A DNA stretch of 64,000 nucleotides. It comes from Planctomycetota bacterium (lineage in GTDB: Bacteria > Planctomycetota > GCA-2746535). How positions within the stretch are numbered: the first letter of the stretch is position 1; each line of letters begins with the position of its first letter. Position numbers and translations under genes: made by a program. Where the stretch lies: the NCBI GenBank assembly GCA_002746535.1, contig NVWA01000015.1, forward strand, positions 78,302 to 142,301, in the 5' to 3' direction. A model generated the notes under the pieces. It had not been told where the DNA came from. It saw only the letters and a program-made list of their open reading frames with translations, and did no database searches. Positions 19,932-28,527 of this stretch are shown piece after piece.

Positions 19932-22529
19932 ATGAAACAGTTTTTAATTTTGATTGCACTTCTCTTGCTCAATCTTCATACAACTCATTTAAAAGCGGAA
20001 ACAACCGAGACTAAAAAAGAGATTAAATTCACAAAAAAACCAATGTCTAAAAAATCGGCTGCTGGTCTAGAAATTTCATTTGAAGTAAATGCCTATACCG
20101 ATGTAACCATTACCATAGAAAATGAGCAAGGTAAAATCATACGTCATTTAGTTTCAGGGATGCTTGGTAAAAATCCACCTAAACCACTGAAAGCAAATTC
20201 ATTAAGCCAAAATATTATATGGGATGGAAAAGCAGATTTTGGCCTACCTACGACCGGAGCAACAAAAGTTCGTGTAGCTTTAGGCTTAGGGACTAAATTT
20301 GAAAAGGTCTTAGCAGAAGATCGACAAAATTTAGGCGTCATCATTAGAGCTGTGACAACTGACAAAAAGGGCAATGTCTATGTCTTATCAAAGTTTGGTG
20401 CCGATATCGTTAACTGGTCATCAAGCACTTTAACAATGCTTGATCGAAATGGAAAATATGTAAAAACAATTCTACCTTTTCCTGCCGGTATGAAAAAAAA
20501 GGATTTAGGAAATCTTACCACTATTGAATTAAAAGGGAAAACCTCGCCTATAGTCCATAATATCTCAAGACGTTCTTTTTATCCAAATTTCACACCACCA
20601 AGAAAAGGCGGTATGGCCATTGTTGATGATGTAATTCTAATCACTTTGGGAGGAGCAAGTTATAGATCGAAATTACATATTGGTGCAATCAAGACTGACA
20701 GCAGTATTCCCTGGAAAAGTTTTGAAGGTCCAAAAATGCTTAAAAAAGGAGCCCTTGGCAATATCGTAAAAAGAATGAATACTCATATTTGTGTTTCTAG
20801 CGATAAAAAATGGCTGTATTTTTCTAACGTTGATAAATCTCCTGCTGTTTATCGAATTGATTTACCTGGTCGATCAAAATTTGAAGTATTTTTTGGAGAT
20901 GAAAAAACTGCTGGGAGCGGAAACAATCAACTTGGTGATATGCCTTCTGGTTTAGCTCTTGATGGCAAAGGAAACCTACTAATTGCAGACAGAAAAAATA
21001 ATCGCATATTGCAAGTCAAAGAAAGCGATGCCTCTTTCATAAAATCGGCACCTGCGCAATCACCAGCTACAATTGCCTGTGATTCAAAAACAGGAGCTAT
21101 CTATTATATTCAAATTAAAAAGGGACGATATCTGCCATTCATAAAATTAAAAAGTATTGATGATCCTAAAGAATTAGGCCAGATTCCTCTCTTACAAAGT
21201 GGTCATTCACGCTATCCAACGCGTTTTGCTTTAGATAATTCAGACTCCAATAACATTTTTTGGGTGGCTGGAAATTCCTACGACCTAATAAGAATGGAAG
21301 AAATTTCTTCTGGTAAATTTATAAAAAAAACAGTCACCAATAAAAACTTTGGAACGGCTGCCTTTGTTGGTGTTGAAACTGATAAATTTAATGATCAAGC
21401 CTATTTTCGGTTTTTAAAAACCAAATATATCAGACATAATGAAAAAAATAATAAAACTGATATTGTTTCTTTTGGAAGAGGTGGATCTACCGGAACAGTA
21501 ATTGTTCCTGGTGGTAATAATAAAATATATGGCTTAGCTTGGCCAGGTGGCCTATATTCTTGGGACGCAAAAGGGAAACCTATTGCTTGGAAAACGCCCA
21601 AAGCAATGCCAGCAGATTTTGCCGGTGCTAAATCTTATAAAGAAAGTGTTTACAATACATTTGCACCTGTCTGTATGGTTTTTATGACACATACCCTTGG
21701 AATTCGTCCGCGAGATAAAAGAACTTTTGTATTCTCAAGAAACCATAAAAAGTATGATCGTTCCACAAAAGCGCTTTATGAAATCTTACCCTCTGGTAAA
21801 GTAAGTCAAACACCCATTATTTGGAATGCATCTGATGTTGTTGTTGGCCCAAGATTTGATTTTCAAGGCAATATTTACATTGCTGAAGCGATAAAACCAA
21901 AAGACCAATTTGTACCGGAAGAATATAAAAAGTTTATCGGTGACGTTAAAAAAGGAACAAAGTTTCCTTTTGGCTCCCCAAAAAATGCCATCGCAAACAT
22001 GTACTCAAGTATCATAAAATTCTCACCCAAAGGTGGTGAGTTAGAATTCTCAAAAGTAAGTTATGGCAATGCCGTTAATCCTACTCAATGGAAAAACACG
22101 AAAAGAGATCCTAATCATAAAGCACAAGATGTACTCTTTTATAAAGATGCCTATGGAGTTTTCCCGGCTAAAGTTTATGGCGCCGATTGGATTAAAATGG
22201 GCATCAGCCATCTTGAATACTTCTATTGTAACTGCGAAAGCACTCGCTTTGATGTCGATGCCTTTGGTAGGGTTTGGTATCCAGACTTAGGTGCTTATCG
22301 TGTAGTCACCCTTGACACCAACGGAAACAAAATAATGGAGTTTGGCGAATACGGCAATAAAGATAGCATAACAGCAGATGGCAAACTAGTTACAGGCAAG
22401 ATTCCATTTGCCTGGCTAGCAGGAGTTGGGGTTACAGATAGATTCGCCTACATGGGTGATAGCATGAATAGAAGAGCCCTTTCAGTACGTCTTACATATA
22501 AGGCCGAAGAAACCTGTTCTGCTAAATAA
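19932..22529 (+). CDS. Exported FlgD-Ig/NHL-repeat protein (paralog 1)
   Basis: 865 residues, with a signal peptide (1-22, FLILIALLLLNLHTTHLKAE). Residues 45-125 form a FlgD-like Ig domain (VTITIENEQGKIIRHLVSG, IIWDGKADFG, KVRVALGLG). The rest is a beta-propeller with NHL-like blades (GLALDGKGNLLIADRKNNRILQV), ending in VTLDTNGNKIMEFGEYGN and a final blade. It is homologous to the proteins at 32412-34976 and 58780-61614. It follows a beta-helix gene, as does the second paralog. Exported propellers of this type may bind or process polysaccharide, but no enzymatic site is evident. The AAGGAAAATTAA ribosome-binding site supports the start. Confidence 0.85.
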   Translation: MKQFLILIALLLLNLHTTHLKAETTETKKEIKFTKKPMSKKSAAGLEISFEVNAYTDVTITIENEQGKIIRHLVSGMLGKNPPKPLKANSLSQNIIWDGKADFGLPTTGATKVRVALGLGTKFEKVLAEDRQNLGVIIRAVTTDKKGNVYVLSKFGADIVNWSSSTLTMLDRNGKYVKTILPFPAGMKKKDLGNLTTIELKGKTSPIVHNISRRSFYPNFTPPRKGGMAIVDDVILITLGGASYRSKLHIGAIKTDSSIPWKSFEGPKMLKKGALGNIVKRMNTHICVSSDKKWLYFSNVDKSPAVYRIDLPGRSKFEVFFGDEKTAGSGNNQLGDMPSGLALDGKGNLLIADRKNNRILQVKESDASFIKSAPAQSPATIACDSKTGAIYYIQIKKGRYLPFIKLKSIDDPKELGQIPLLQSGHSRYPTRFALDNSDSNNIFWVAGNSYDLIRMEEISSGKFIKKTVTNKNFGTAAFVGVETDKFNDQAYFRFLKTKYIRHNEKNNKTDIVSFGRGGSTGTVIVPGGNNKIYGLAWPGGLYSWDAKGKPIAWKTPKAMPADFAGAKSYKESVYNTFAPVCMVFMTHTLGIRPRDKRTFVFSRNHKKYDRSTKALYEILPSGKVSQTPIIWNASDVVVGPRFDFQGNIYIAEAIKPKDQFVPEEYKKFIGDVKKGTKFPFGSPKNAIANMYSSIIKFSPKGGELEFSKVSYGNAVNPTQWKNTKRDPNHKAQDVLFYKDAYGVFPAKVYGADWIKMGISHLEYFYCNCESTRFDVDAFGRVWYPDLGAYRVVTLDTNGNKIMEFGEYGNKDSITADGKLVTGKIPFAWLAGVGVTDRFAYMGDSMNRRALSVRLTYKAEETCSAK

Positions 22530-22541
22530 TGCAAGAACATT

Positions 22542-22566
22542 AAGGGCGAACCTCGTATTCGCCCTA
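22542..22566. repeat. Dispersed GGGCGAA hairpin repeat
   Basis: TAAGGGCGAA and TTCGCCCTA arms surround a short loop, forming a hairpin in the gap between convergent genes. It belongs to the same family as 19565-19589 and may terminate transcription from both sides. Confidence 0.6.
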
Positions 22567-22591
22567 CATCATTTATTATTTTAATTATATT

Positions 22592-23716
22592 TCACTCTAA
22601 TGAAAAACCAGGGAGATCTAATAACTTACCATTTTGCAAAGCAGACTCGTGAGCCAATATGCCTACACAAGTGATATTAGCAGATTCGGCAGCATTCGGA
22701 TACGGAGATCGGTTTTCAATTAAGGCACTGACAAACTCATGAGCTAAATGTGGATGAGACCCCCCATGACCCGCCCCTTGAGTAAAACTTAAGTGTTCAT
22801 TTTCATCTACATCAAAGATACTCTTGGTGGTAAACTCTTGAATCTCTTTTGGTAAATATTTTGCAAAGTCAGGACAATCAACCTTTTCTGGTATTTCTGG
22901 TTCAGGCTTTTTGGCAGTGTGTAATACAATCCCATCGTTCTCAATTAATGGCCATTCGAAAGACATCTTAGAACCATAGACGTCAATACTCTCTCGATAT
23001 TGTCGTGCTGTATCAAATAGTGATCGCATGATACGTGCACTTAAATCAGAATCTTTGAACTGAATTTGTGCGCTTTCAACAGCAAAGGGTGAATTATATT
23101 TTTCGATGAGTTCTTCTTTGATGGTACCAGAACCAAAACACGAAACTGTCAAAGCACGATCTTTTGTCAAAGCTAAGCAAGGGCCAACACAATGCGTTGC
23201 ATAATGCATTGGTGGTAACCCTTCCCAATACCCTGGCCAATCATCCATATCTTGTTGATGTGAAGCTTGAATATATTGGATCTTTCCAAATTTTCCTTCA
23301 TTATAAAGCTCTTGAATAAATAAAAACTCTCTCGAATAGATGACCGTTTCCATCATCATATATTGCAGCCCTGTTTCTTTAACCAACTGGCAAATGATTC
23401 GGCAATCCTCAATATTGGTTGCCATGGGTACGGTACAAGCAACATGTTTGCCTGCCTTGAGATCCGCGATAGCTTGACTCGCATGATAATCAATTGGAGT
23501 ATTAATATGAATTGCATCAATCCTTTGATCTTTTAAAAGCTCTTCAAAATCAGTCGTACGTTTGTTAATGGAAAATTGATCCCCGATTTTATTAAGATTC
23601 TCTTCAGATCTTTGACATATTGTGATTTCATCAACTAAGGGATGTTTTTGATAGATAGGTATAAATTCAGCTCCAAATCCTAGACCTACAAGAGCAATAT
23701 TTATTTTTTTGTTCAT
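22592..23716 (-). CDS. Gfo/Idh/MocA-family oxidoreductase with altered EKP motif
   Basis: 374 residues. The N-terminal Rossmann fold has VGLGFGAEFIPIYQKHP, followed by DAIHINTPIDYHASQAIADLKAGKHV. Where most family members have the EKP motif with its catalytic-pocket Lys, this protein reads CTVPMAT, so the Lys is missing. The C-terminal domain includes GGSHPHLAHEFVSALIENRSPYPNAAESANITCVGILAHES, typical of the sugar-dehydrogenase subgroup. It is the last gene of a three-gene operon with a DUF6807 protein and a D-2-hydroxyacid dehydrogenase, downstream of a divergent AraC regulator. Substrate is probably a sugar or sugar acid. Confidence 0.88.
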   Translation of the reverse strand: MNKKINIALVGLGFGAEFIPIYQKHPLVDEITICQRSEENLNKIGDQFSINKRTTDFEELLKDQRIDAIHINTPIDYHASQAIADLKAGKHVACTVPMATNIEDCRIICQLVKETGLQYMMMETVIYSREFLFIQELYNEGKFGKIQYIQASHQQDMDDWPGYWEGLPPMHYATHCVGPCLALTKDRALTVSCFGSGTIKEELIEKYNSPFAVESAQIQFKDSDLSARIMRSLFDTARQYRESIDVYGSKMSFEWPLIENDGIVLHTAKKPEPEIPEKVDCPDFAKYLPKEIQEFTTKSIFDVDENEHLSFTQGAGHGGSHPHLAHEFVSALIENRSPYPNAAESANITCVGILAHESALQNGKLLDLPGFSLE

Positions 23717-23730
23717 GTCATTCTCTTTTA

Positions 23731-24777
23731 TTAATTGGTGAGTGCTAATTGTTTTGAAATAGAAGTATTAGACGTCTTTCTAAATTGTTCCGCTAGTTTT
23801 TCTGCCACACGCTGGTTTGAATATTCTGTTCTTCCGGCATTGTGTGGCGTATGAACAACATTATGTCGCCCAAGTAAGGGATCATCTAATGGCAAAGGTT
23901 CTTTATCAAAGACATCGGCAGCAAGAGAGATTTCATCATTCAGTACACGGCGGCGTATAGATGGCATGTGACATATACCAGCACGAGTCACCATAACAAC
24001 TAGGCAACCTTTTGGCAAGGAATCAATCATATTTTCTGTAACCATACCTTGTGTGGCTTCCATCAGAGGTACCATAGGAACAAATATATCAGCATCTTTC
24101 ATCAACTCATCTAGATGCCAAACTTTTTTTGCTCCCGCTAAAGTAAAACATGGCTCATTGGCAAAGGGATCATAAACCTTCACCTCGGCTCCCAATAATG
24201 TCATACATTGTGCATATCGACTAGCAATATTACCCGCCCCAAGGATACGAATTTTTTTACCTGACACCGTCCCAGACGTGAACATTGGATCATCACCATA
24301 TTGTGCACCACGCTGATTTGGTAATATATTTTCAGGATCTTGGCTGTAATTCCAAGGTTTAAGACTTGTTTGAATTGCCTGATGCAATTGAGGAATTCTT
24401 CTAAGACCACATAGTGTTAAAGCAATTCCAAATTCAGAAACTGATTCTGCCCAAAATCCTTCGGAAGGTTGTGTGTACACATATAAATGTCCAGCCCCCT
24501 CTTTTATTTGACTAGCATTTGTTTTTTCATGAATACCTAGTTCTTCCAATACCGGAAAATGAATTAAATCCTCTACAGTAATTAGGACATTAAAACTTAC
24601 TAAGCGAAAAATATCTTTGGCGTCATCTCCAACAATTTCCAGAAGGCTTCTTTTTTCATCTTTCGTAAATCTAATAAAAATAGTTTCACCTTCTTCTTTC
24701 CAGATCTTATGCATAGCATCAGCCGTAAATGGCCAATTTCCATCAAATTTGTAAGCTACTAATATTAAACTTTTCAT
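23731..24777 (-). CDS. D-isomer-specific 2-hydroxyacid dehydrogenase
   Basis: 348 residues of the NAD-dependent D-2-hydroxyacid dehydrogenase family. The NAD-binding loop is ILGAGNIASRYAQCMTLLGAEVKVYDPF. Catalytic Arg (VVMVTRAG), Glu (AADVFDKEPLP) and His (VVHTPHNAG) are present in the right order. The ATG overlaps the stop of the DUF6807 gene by four bases (ATGA), with GAGGAG inside the preceding gene, so translation is coupled. It probably reduces or oxidises an acidic sugar-derived intermediate. The N-terminal part is divergent, so the substrate cannot be named. Confidence 0.88.
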   Translation of the reverse strand: MKSLILVAYKFDGNWPFTADAMHKIWKEEGETIFIRFTKDEKRSLLEIVGDDAKDIFRLVSFNVLITVEDLIHFPVLEELGIHEKTNASQIKEGAGHLYVYTQPSEGFWAESVSEFGIALTLCGLRRIPQLHQAIQTSLKPWNYSQDPENILPNQRGAQYGDDPMFTSGTVSGKKIRILGAGNIASRYAQCMTLLGAEVKVYDPFANEPCFTLAGAKKVWHLDELMKDADIFVPMVPLMEATQGMVTENMIDSLPKGCLVVMVTRAGICHMPSIRRRVLNDEISLAADVFDKEPLPLDDPLLGRHNVVHTPHNAGRTEYSNQRVAEKLAEQFRKTSNTSISKQLALTN

Positions 24778-25634
24778 GTTAAGCTCCTCATAGATTGAGT
24801 AAAATAATCGTATTCTTTATTTATTTTTTCTACGTCAACATCACCTTCATAAATATATAATCGATATGTTTCTTTTGAACTATTACTCTTTTTAAGAATT
24901 CGCTTGCCATTAATACAAGGACTTGGTGATAATCCATAGCCACTATCTACTCGCCAAGGTGTTGGGAAAGCAGGATTACTCGGATGGTCCATGATGGCAA
25001 TGCCTGCCGATGAACTATCAGATGTAGGCATAGAAACAGATCCCCACTGAGCTTTGGTACTATCAGCTTCTTTAAATTTTAAACCCTCACTATTCTCAAA
25101 TGAGGCACCAATTTCCGCTCGATAAGGCATTCGCAAAAATAGACCTCCATATGCACATTGAGCAAATTCAATATCGATCAATGCCTTTAATTCCCATTCA
25201 AGATCTAAATAATAATGCTCTTCAAAGGCTTGAAAATTCCATGTCTGTTTTTCTAAAAGCATATCTTCTTCTGTACGTGATCTCCATATGGTATTAACTT
25301 CCCAGATAACATGATTCATATCATGATTGATAAGGTCAATAGGCTCAGGGTGAAATGTTCCATCTGCTTTTAAACCATTAGCACTTAAACCTTCTGTCCA
25401 GAAATCCATATCATTAACCCCATGTAGACCTGTGTATAAACCATGTTGCCAAAGATGATGACCAGGTTCATTTTCTGTTAAGACGCCATGGCCATGGGGT
25501 GCCACTATTGGATGTATATATGGACGTCTGTTTTCAGATGCATGCTGTACAAGAATGGGTTTGTTAGATTGAGCATTAACAATCTGAAGTCGATCATTTT
25601 CAAGTCGTGTTTGCAAGTTTACTGAATTGGTCAT
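24774..25634 (-). CDS. DUF6807 (PmoA-like) family protein
   Basis: 286 residues. Matches the DUF6807 family found in carbohydrate loci of PVC bacteria and Bacteroidetes. Characteristic segments are RPYIHPIVAPHGHGVLTENEPGHHLWQHGLYTGLHGVNDMDFW near the N-terminus, LDLEWELKAL, YGGLFLRMPY and GIAIMDHPSNPAFPTPWRVD near the C-terminus. The clustered His residues (PHGH, GHHLWQHGL) suggest a metal or substrate site. It is not a methane monooxygenase subunit despite the family's historical label. First gene of the AraC-controlled operon; ribosome-binding site GAAGGAA. Confidence 0.85.
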   Translation of the reverse strand: MTNSVNLQTRLENDRLQIVNAQSNKPILVQHASENRRPYIHPIVAPHGHGVLTENEPGHHLWQHGLYTGLHGVNDMDFWTEGLSANGLKADGTFHPEPIDLINHDMNHVIWEVNTIWRSRTEEDMLLEKQTWNFQAFEEHYYLDLEWELKALIDIEFAQCAYGGLFLRMPYRAEIGASFENSEGLKFKEADSTKAQWGSVSMPTSDSSSAGIAIMDHPSNPAFPTPWRVDSGYGLSPSPCINGKRILKKSNSSKETYRLYIYEGDVDVEKINKEYDYFTQSMRSLT

Positions 25635-25763
25635 AGCATTCCTTCTTAATATTATTTTGATTTAATTAGTCTAAGAAATAGAGTGAAACTATTAAATTAC
25701 CTTATTTTTAGCTTAATTTTGGTTATAAACAACAAATGATGATTTAACCATTTTGACATTCAT

Positions 25764-26681
25764 TTGTATTATTTTGATATTGGAATAGAATTGCATCCTG
25801 CTTTTGAGTTACCTAAGACTGAAAATCTATTATGTAATGCTGTAGGTATTCGAGAACCTCAGTTTCCATTTGACCAAATCGAACGTGTGCGCAATGATTA
25901 TGTCGCATTCATGGTTACAAGGGGTGAAATATATTTAAGCGAAAGAAATACGCATTCCGATATCATAGAAGATTTTTGTGTAAAAACCGGTGAAATTCAT
26001 ATTGTTCCGCCCGGCATAGCCCAGTGGTCAACTAAACCTTTTGATCCAGGTATAAAGTTTCTGTGGTTTCATTTTATCTTAGAGGGTGACTATCATCTTT
26101 TATCTTTAAAACAAACACAAAAGAAATTCTTGCAAATGCAAACCCAGACAAAACTAAGAAGGTGGATTTTACCACGACAAATATCATTAAATGCTCAATT
26201 TTCAAAGGCAAAAGATCTTCATCAAGAGTTACTTCAAATGTATCGTCTATGGAACAAAGAGGACCCAAGCATTCATACCATTGGTAACTATATGGTCCAT
26301 TTAGTTCAAAAAGAATACCGAGAACAGTTTTTCCATCATTCGAATTCAAAAAGAATCGCTAGTTCAGAAATACATTATCGTCATGCCTTGGAGTATATGG
26401 GAAGCCACTATGACAAAGCTATTTCTCTAAAAGAAGTTGCCAAAGCAATTCATATTTCATCTGAACATTTGAGTCGTATTTTCAAAGATCATTCTGGCGA
26501 AACGGTAGTGAAGACATTATTAATGATTCGCATAAACGCCGCCAAAGAACTTTTGAAAGACCCTTATGTCTCGATGAAAGAAATCTCCTATTTATGCGGC
26601 TTTGCCTCAGCCAGTTATTTTTGCCGTGTATTTAAAAACATCGTCGGCTGTGCCCCTGGTGCCTATTTCACCACAAAATGA
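25764..26681 (+). CDS. AraC-family transcriptional regulator
   Basis: About 305 residues: an N-terminal cupin-type ligand-sensing domain (about 1-150, VRNDYVAFMVTRGEIYLSE, IHIVPPGIAQWS) and a C-terminal double helix-turn-helix (about 205-303; ISLKEVAKAIHISSEHLSRIFKDHSGET and MKEISYLCGFASASYFCRVFKNIVGCAPGAY). It is divergent from the DUF6807 operon, which it probably activates in response to a sugar. No ATG exists upstream of the conserved N-terminus; the best start is TTG at 25764, without a clear ribosome-binding site. Confidence 0.87.
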   Translation: MYYFDIGIELHPAFELPKTENLLCNAVGIREPQFPFDQIERVRNDYVAFMVTRGEIYLSERNTHSDIIEDFCVKTGEIHIVPPGIAQWSTKPFDPGIKFLWFHFILEGDYHLLSLKQTQKKFLQMQTQTKLRRWILPRQISLNAQFSKAKDLHQELLQMYRLWNKEDPSIHTIGNYMVHLVQKEYREQFFHHSNSKRIASSEIHYRHALEYMGSHYDKAISLKEVAKAIHISSEHLSRIFKDHSGETVVKTLLMIRINAAKELLKDPYVSMKEISYLCGFASASYFCRVFKNIVGCAPGAYFTTK

Positions 26682-26800
26682 AATTGACTATAAAATTAAC
26701 CCTGAAAAATACTCGTAAGGATGCCCCTACTGTTTCGAGATTAAAAATAGCTTTAACTTAATGGACAAACCTTTATTCTTTCCAATCGAATTTACACAGT

Positions 26801-28300
26801 TCATTTCTTCTTTCGATAGCGACTTTCAGAAGGAAGCATTATATTTTTTACATCTGTGCCAATTCCAGGCCAAGGTCTTTTACCCCAAAAATCTGGTGGA
26901 CCTGACAAGTATAGTGACGCTGGTACTGGTTTTGCGTTCTTGCTTAGCTTCCCTTGAATTTTGCCTTTAACACGATTCCTGTAGTAGAAAATATTTTCAC
27001 AGCTTTTTTCAGTTTGAATGGTGCCTTGATCTAATGTATTAAGAATGATATTGGCCTTGTGTGAATGATCCCTGATTATGATAGAAGTAGACACTTTATT
27101 TCTGAAACAAGTAGTTAACGGTCCGGTTGGTCCCCAATAGTCAGCATAGGTAATTAATTGCACTTTATTGCCTTCAAAGAGATTCATATAAGAATAGTGA
27201 CCATGTATCGAAACATCACATAGCTTGTTCTCAATGGAGTAATTATAAGAAAAAACATTACCATTAGCACCTTGCTTAACCATCATTGAATGTCTTAAAC
27301 TTTTAAATATATTGTTCTCAAATAACGAATCCGTTGTATGCTTGCCAGCAACAATTCCATATCCATGCCCACCCCCGCCATAATCATAAGCATGATGAAA
27401 AAAACTTCCTGATATAGAAATAAATCGACTGGTATGGATCCATACGTGAGCCCTCATGCAGTAGGCAGAAGTGATATTACGAACCCAACAGTTCAACGCC
27501 CATTTGAATGCAATTATAGACCCTTCATTTTTATCAAGTCGTTTAATATGAAGGTCTTCAATCCCAACAGATTCAATTGGTTTTATAACCTTAATTTTTG
27601 GCTTGAAAGACACATTAAAAGTAAGCCTTAGTGGAGTATCGATTTCAATAGAATTTCCAGAAATATTGATGAGCTTAACCAGCTGACCCTGGGCATGTCT
27701 TGCCCAAGAAACATTCCATTTTGATTTCGTGTACATACGTTTGGGATTATTCTCACAGTAAATTAAAATCAAATCATTCTTTTTGAGACCCGTCGTTTTT
27801 TTCATTTTTATCTTTAATGAGCCAGCCTTGAGTGTCTCAGATATAAATAAAACATGATCGTTTTCTTGTCCAGAAATTGTAATGGCATTGATGGTTTTAG
27901 TTTTGTCCAAATTAAAATTCAGATACGTCTTCTGCAAACGAGCCCCCTTTAATATAACCCCACTCTTAAGTATTAAAGCTGATTTTAAATTAAATTTACC
28001 GCTAGGTAATAGTATAGTCCCTGGCGTTTCAATTTTATCGATAGCCGCCTGTATGACTTTTGAGGCATTAGCTTTTAGTTTATTTGCCGTTAATTTAAGT
28101 ACTAGTTTAGCTTTTGGAATCTCACCTTTTATGCCAGGATTCCAGGTCACTAACCTTTCAGATGGGATTTCCGATTCATCGGCATACATGACCTCAGCAT
28201 TGCTAACGATCATTACAGAACCGAAACAAATCAGGGAAATAAAACGGATCAATTTAATTTGAATAAACTTAGAATAGCTAAAATAATTGTGTTCAAGCAT
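26801..28300 (-). CDS. Exported right-handed beta-helix (pectate-lyase-like) protein
   Basis: 499 residues from the ATG at 28300, which has AGGGA eight bases upstream; an in-frame start at 28351 lacks a ribosome-binding site and would put residues before the signal peptide. An N-terminal hydrophobic segment (LIRFISLICFGSVMIV) is followed by a glycan-helix body: NASKVIQAAIDKIETPGTILLPSGKFNLKSALILKSGV (Pel9A/pectate-lyase superfamily start), many imperfect helix turns (SVGIEDLHIKRLD, SFFHHAYDYGGGGHGYGIVAG, SLFENNIFKSLRHSMM). The end is basic. It probably acts on acidic polysaccharide outside the cytoplasmic membrane. Confidence 0.82.
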   Translation of the reverse strand: MLEHNYFSYSKFIQIKLIRFISLICFGSVMIVSNAEVMYADESEIPSERLVTWNPGIKGEIPKAKLVLKLTANKLKANASKVIQAAIDKIETPGTILLPSGKFNLKSALILKSGVILKGARLQKTYLNFNLDKTKTINAITISGQENDHVLFISETLKAGSLKIKMKKTTGLKKNDLILIYCENNPKRMYTKSKWNVSWARHAQGQLVKLINISGNSIEIDTPLRLTFNVSFKPKIKVIKPIESVGIEDLHIKRLDKNEGSIIAFKWALNCWVRNITSAYCMRAHVWIHTSRFISISGSFFHHAYDYGGGGHGYGIVAGKHTTDSLFENNIFKSLRHSMMVKQGANGNVFSYNYSIENKLCDVSIHGHYSYMNLFEGNKVQLITYADYWGPTGPLTTCFRNKVSTSIIIRDHSHKANIILNTLDQGTIQTEKSCENIFYYRNRVKGKIQGKLSKNAKPVPASLYLSGPPDFWGKRPWPGIGTDVKNIMLPSESRYRKKK

Positions 28301-28527
28301 TACTAAATTCCCTATAAGTGATTCAATAATTTGTGACTTATCTATAATCATAATACTTGTTTTTAAAAGGGTTTATTCGATTTTCGAAAATATATTTTCA
28401 TTTGATATGTTTATGATTTTTAAACCTGCTAATCATAAAAGTATACTAATCTTAATTCAAACAATTAAAGGTTTGGACAAGCTGTCTAAAGCCCCAGGAT
28501 AAAGCTCTAGGTTCAAAGATAATTGGC

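Noticed and set aside
22063..22290. 75-codon frame within the first NHL gene
   Set aside because: It lies wholly inside a well-supported exported protein in another frame.
24774..25634. Naming the DUF6807 protein a methane monooxygenase subunit (PmoA)
   Set aside because: The family label is historical; the sequence is soluble, lacks membrane helices and sits in a sugar operon.
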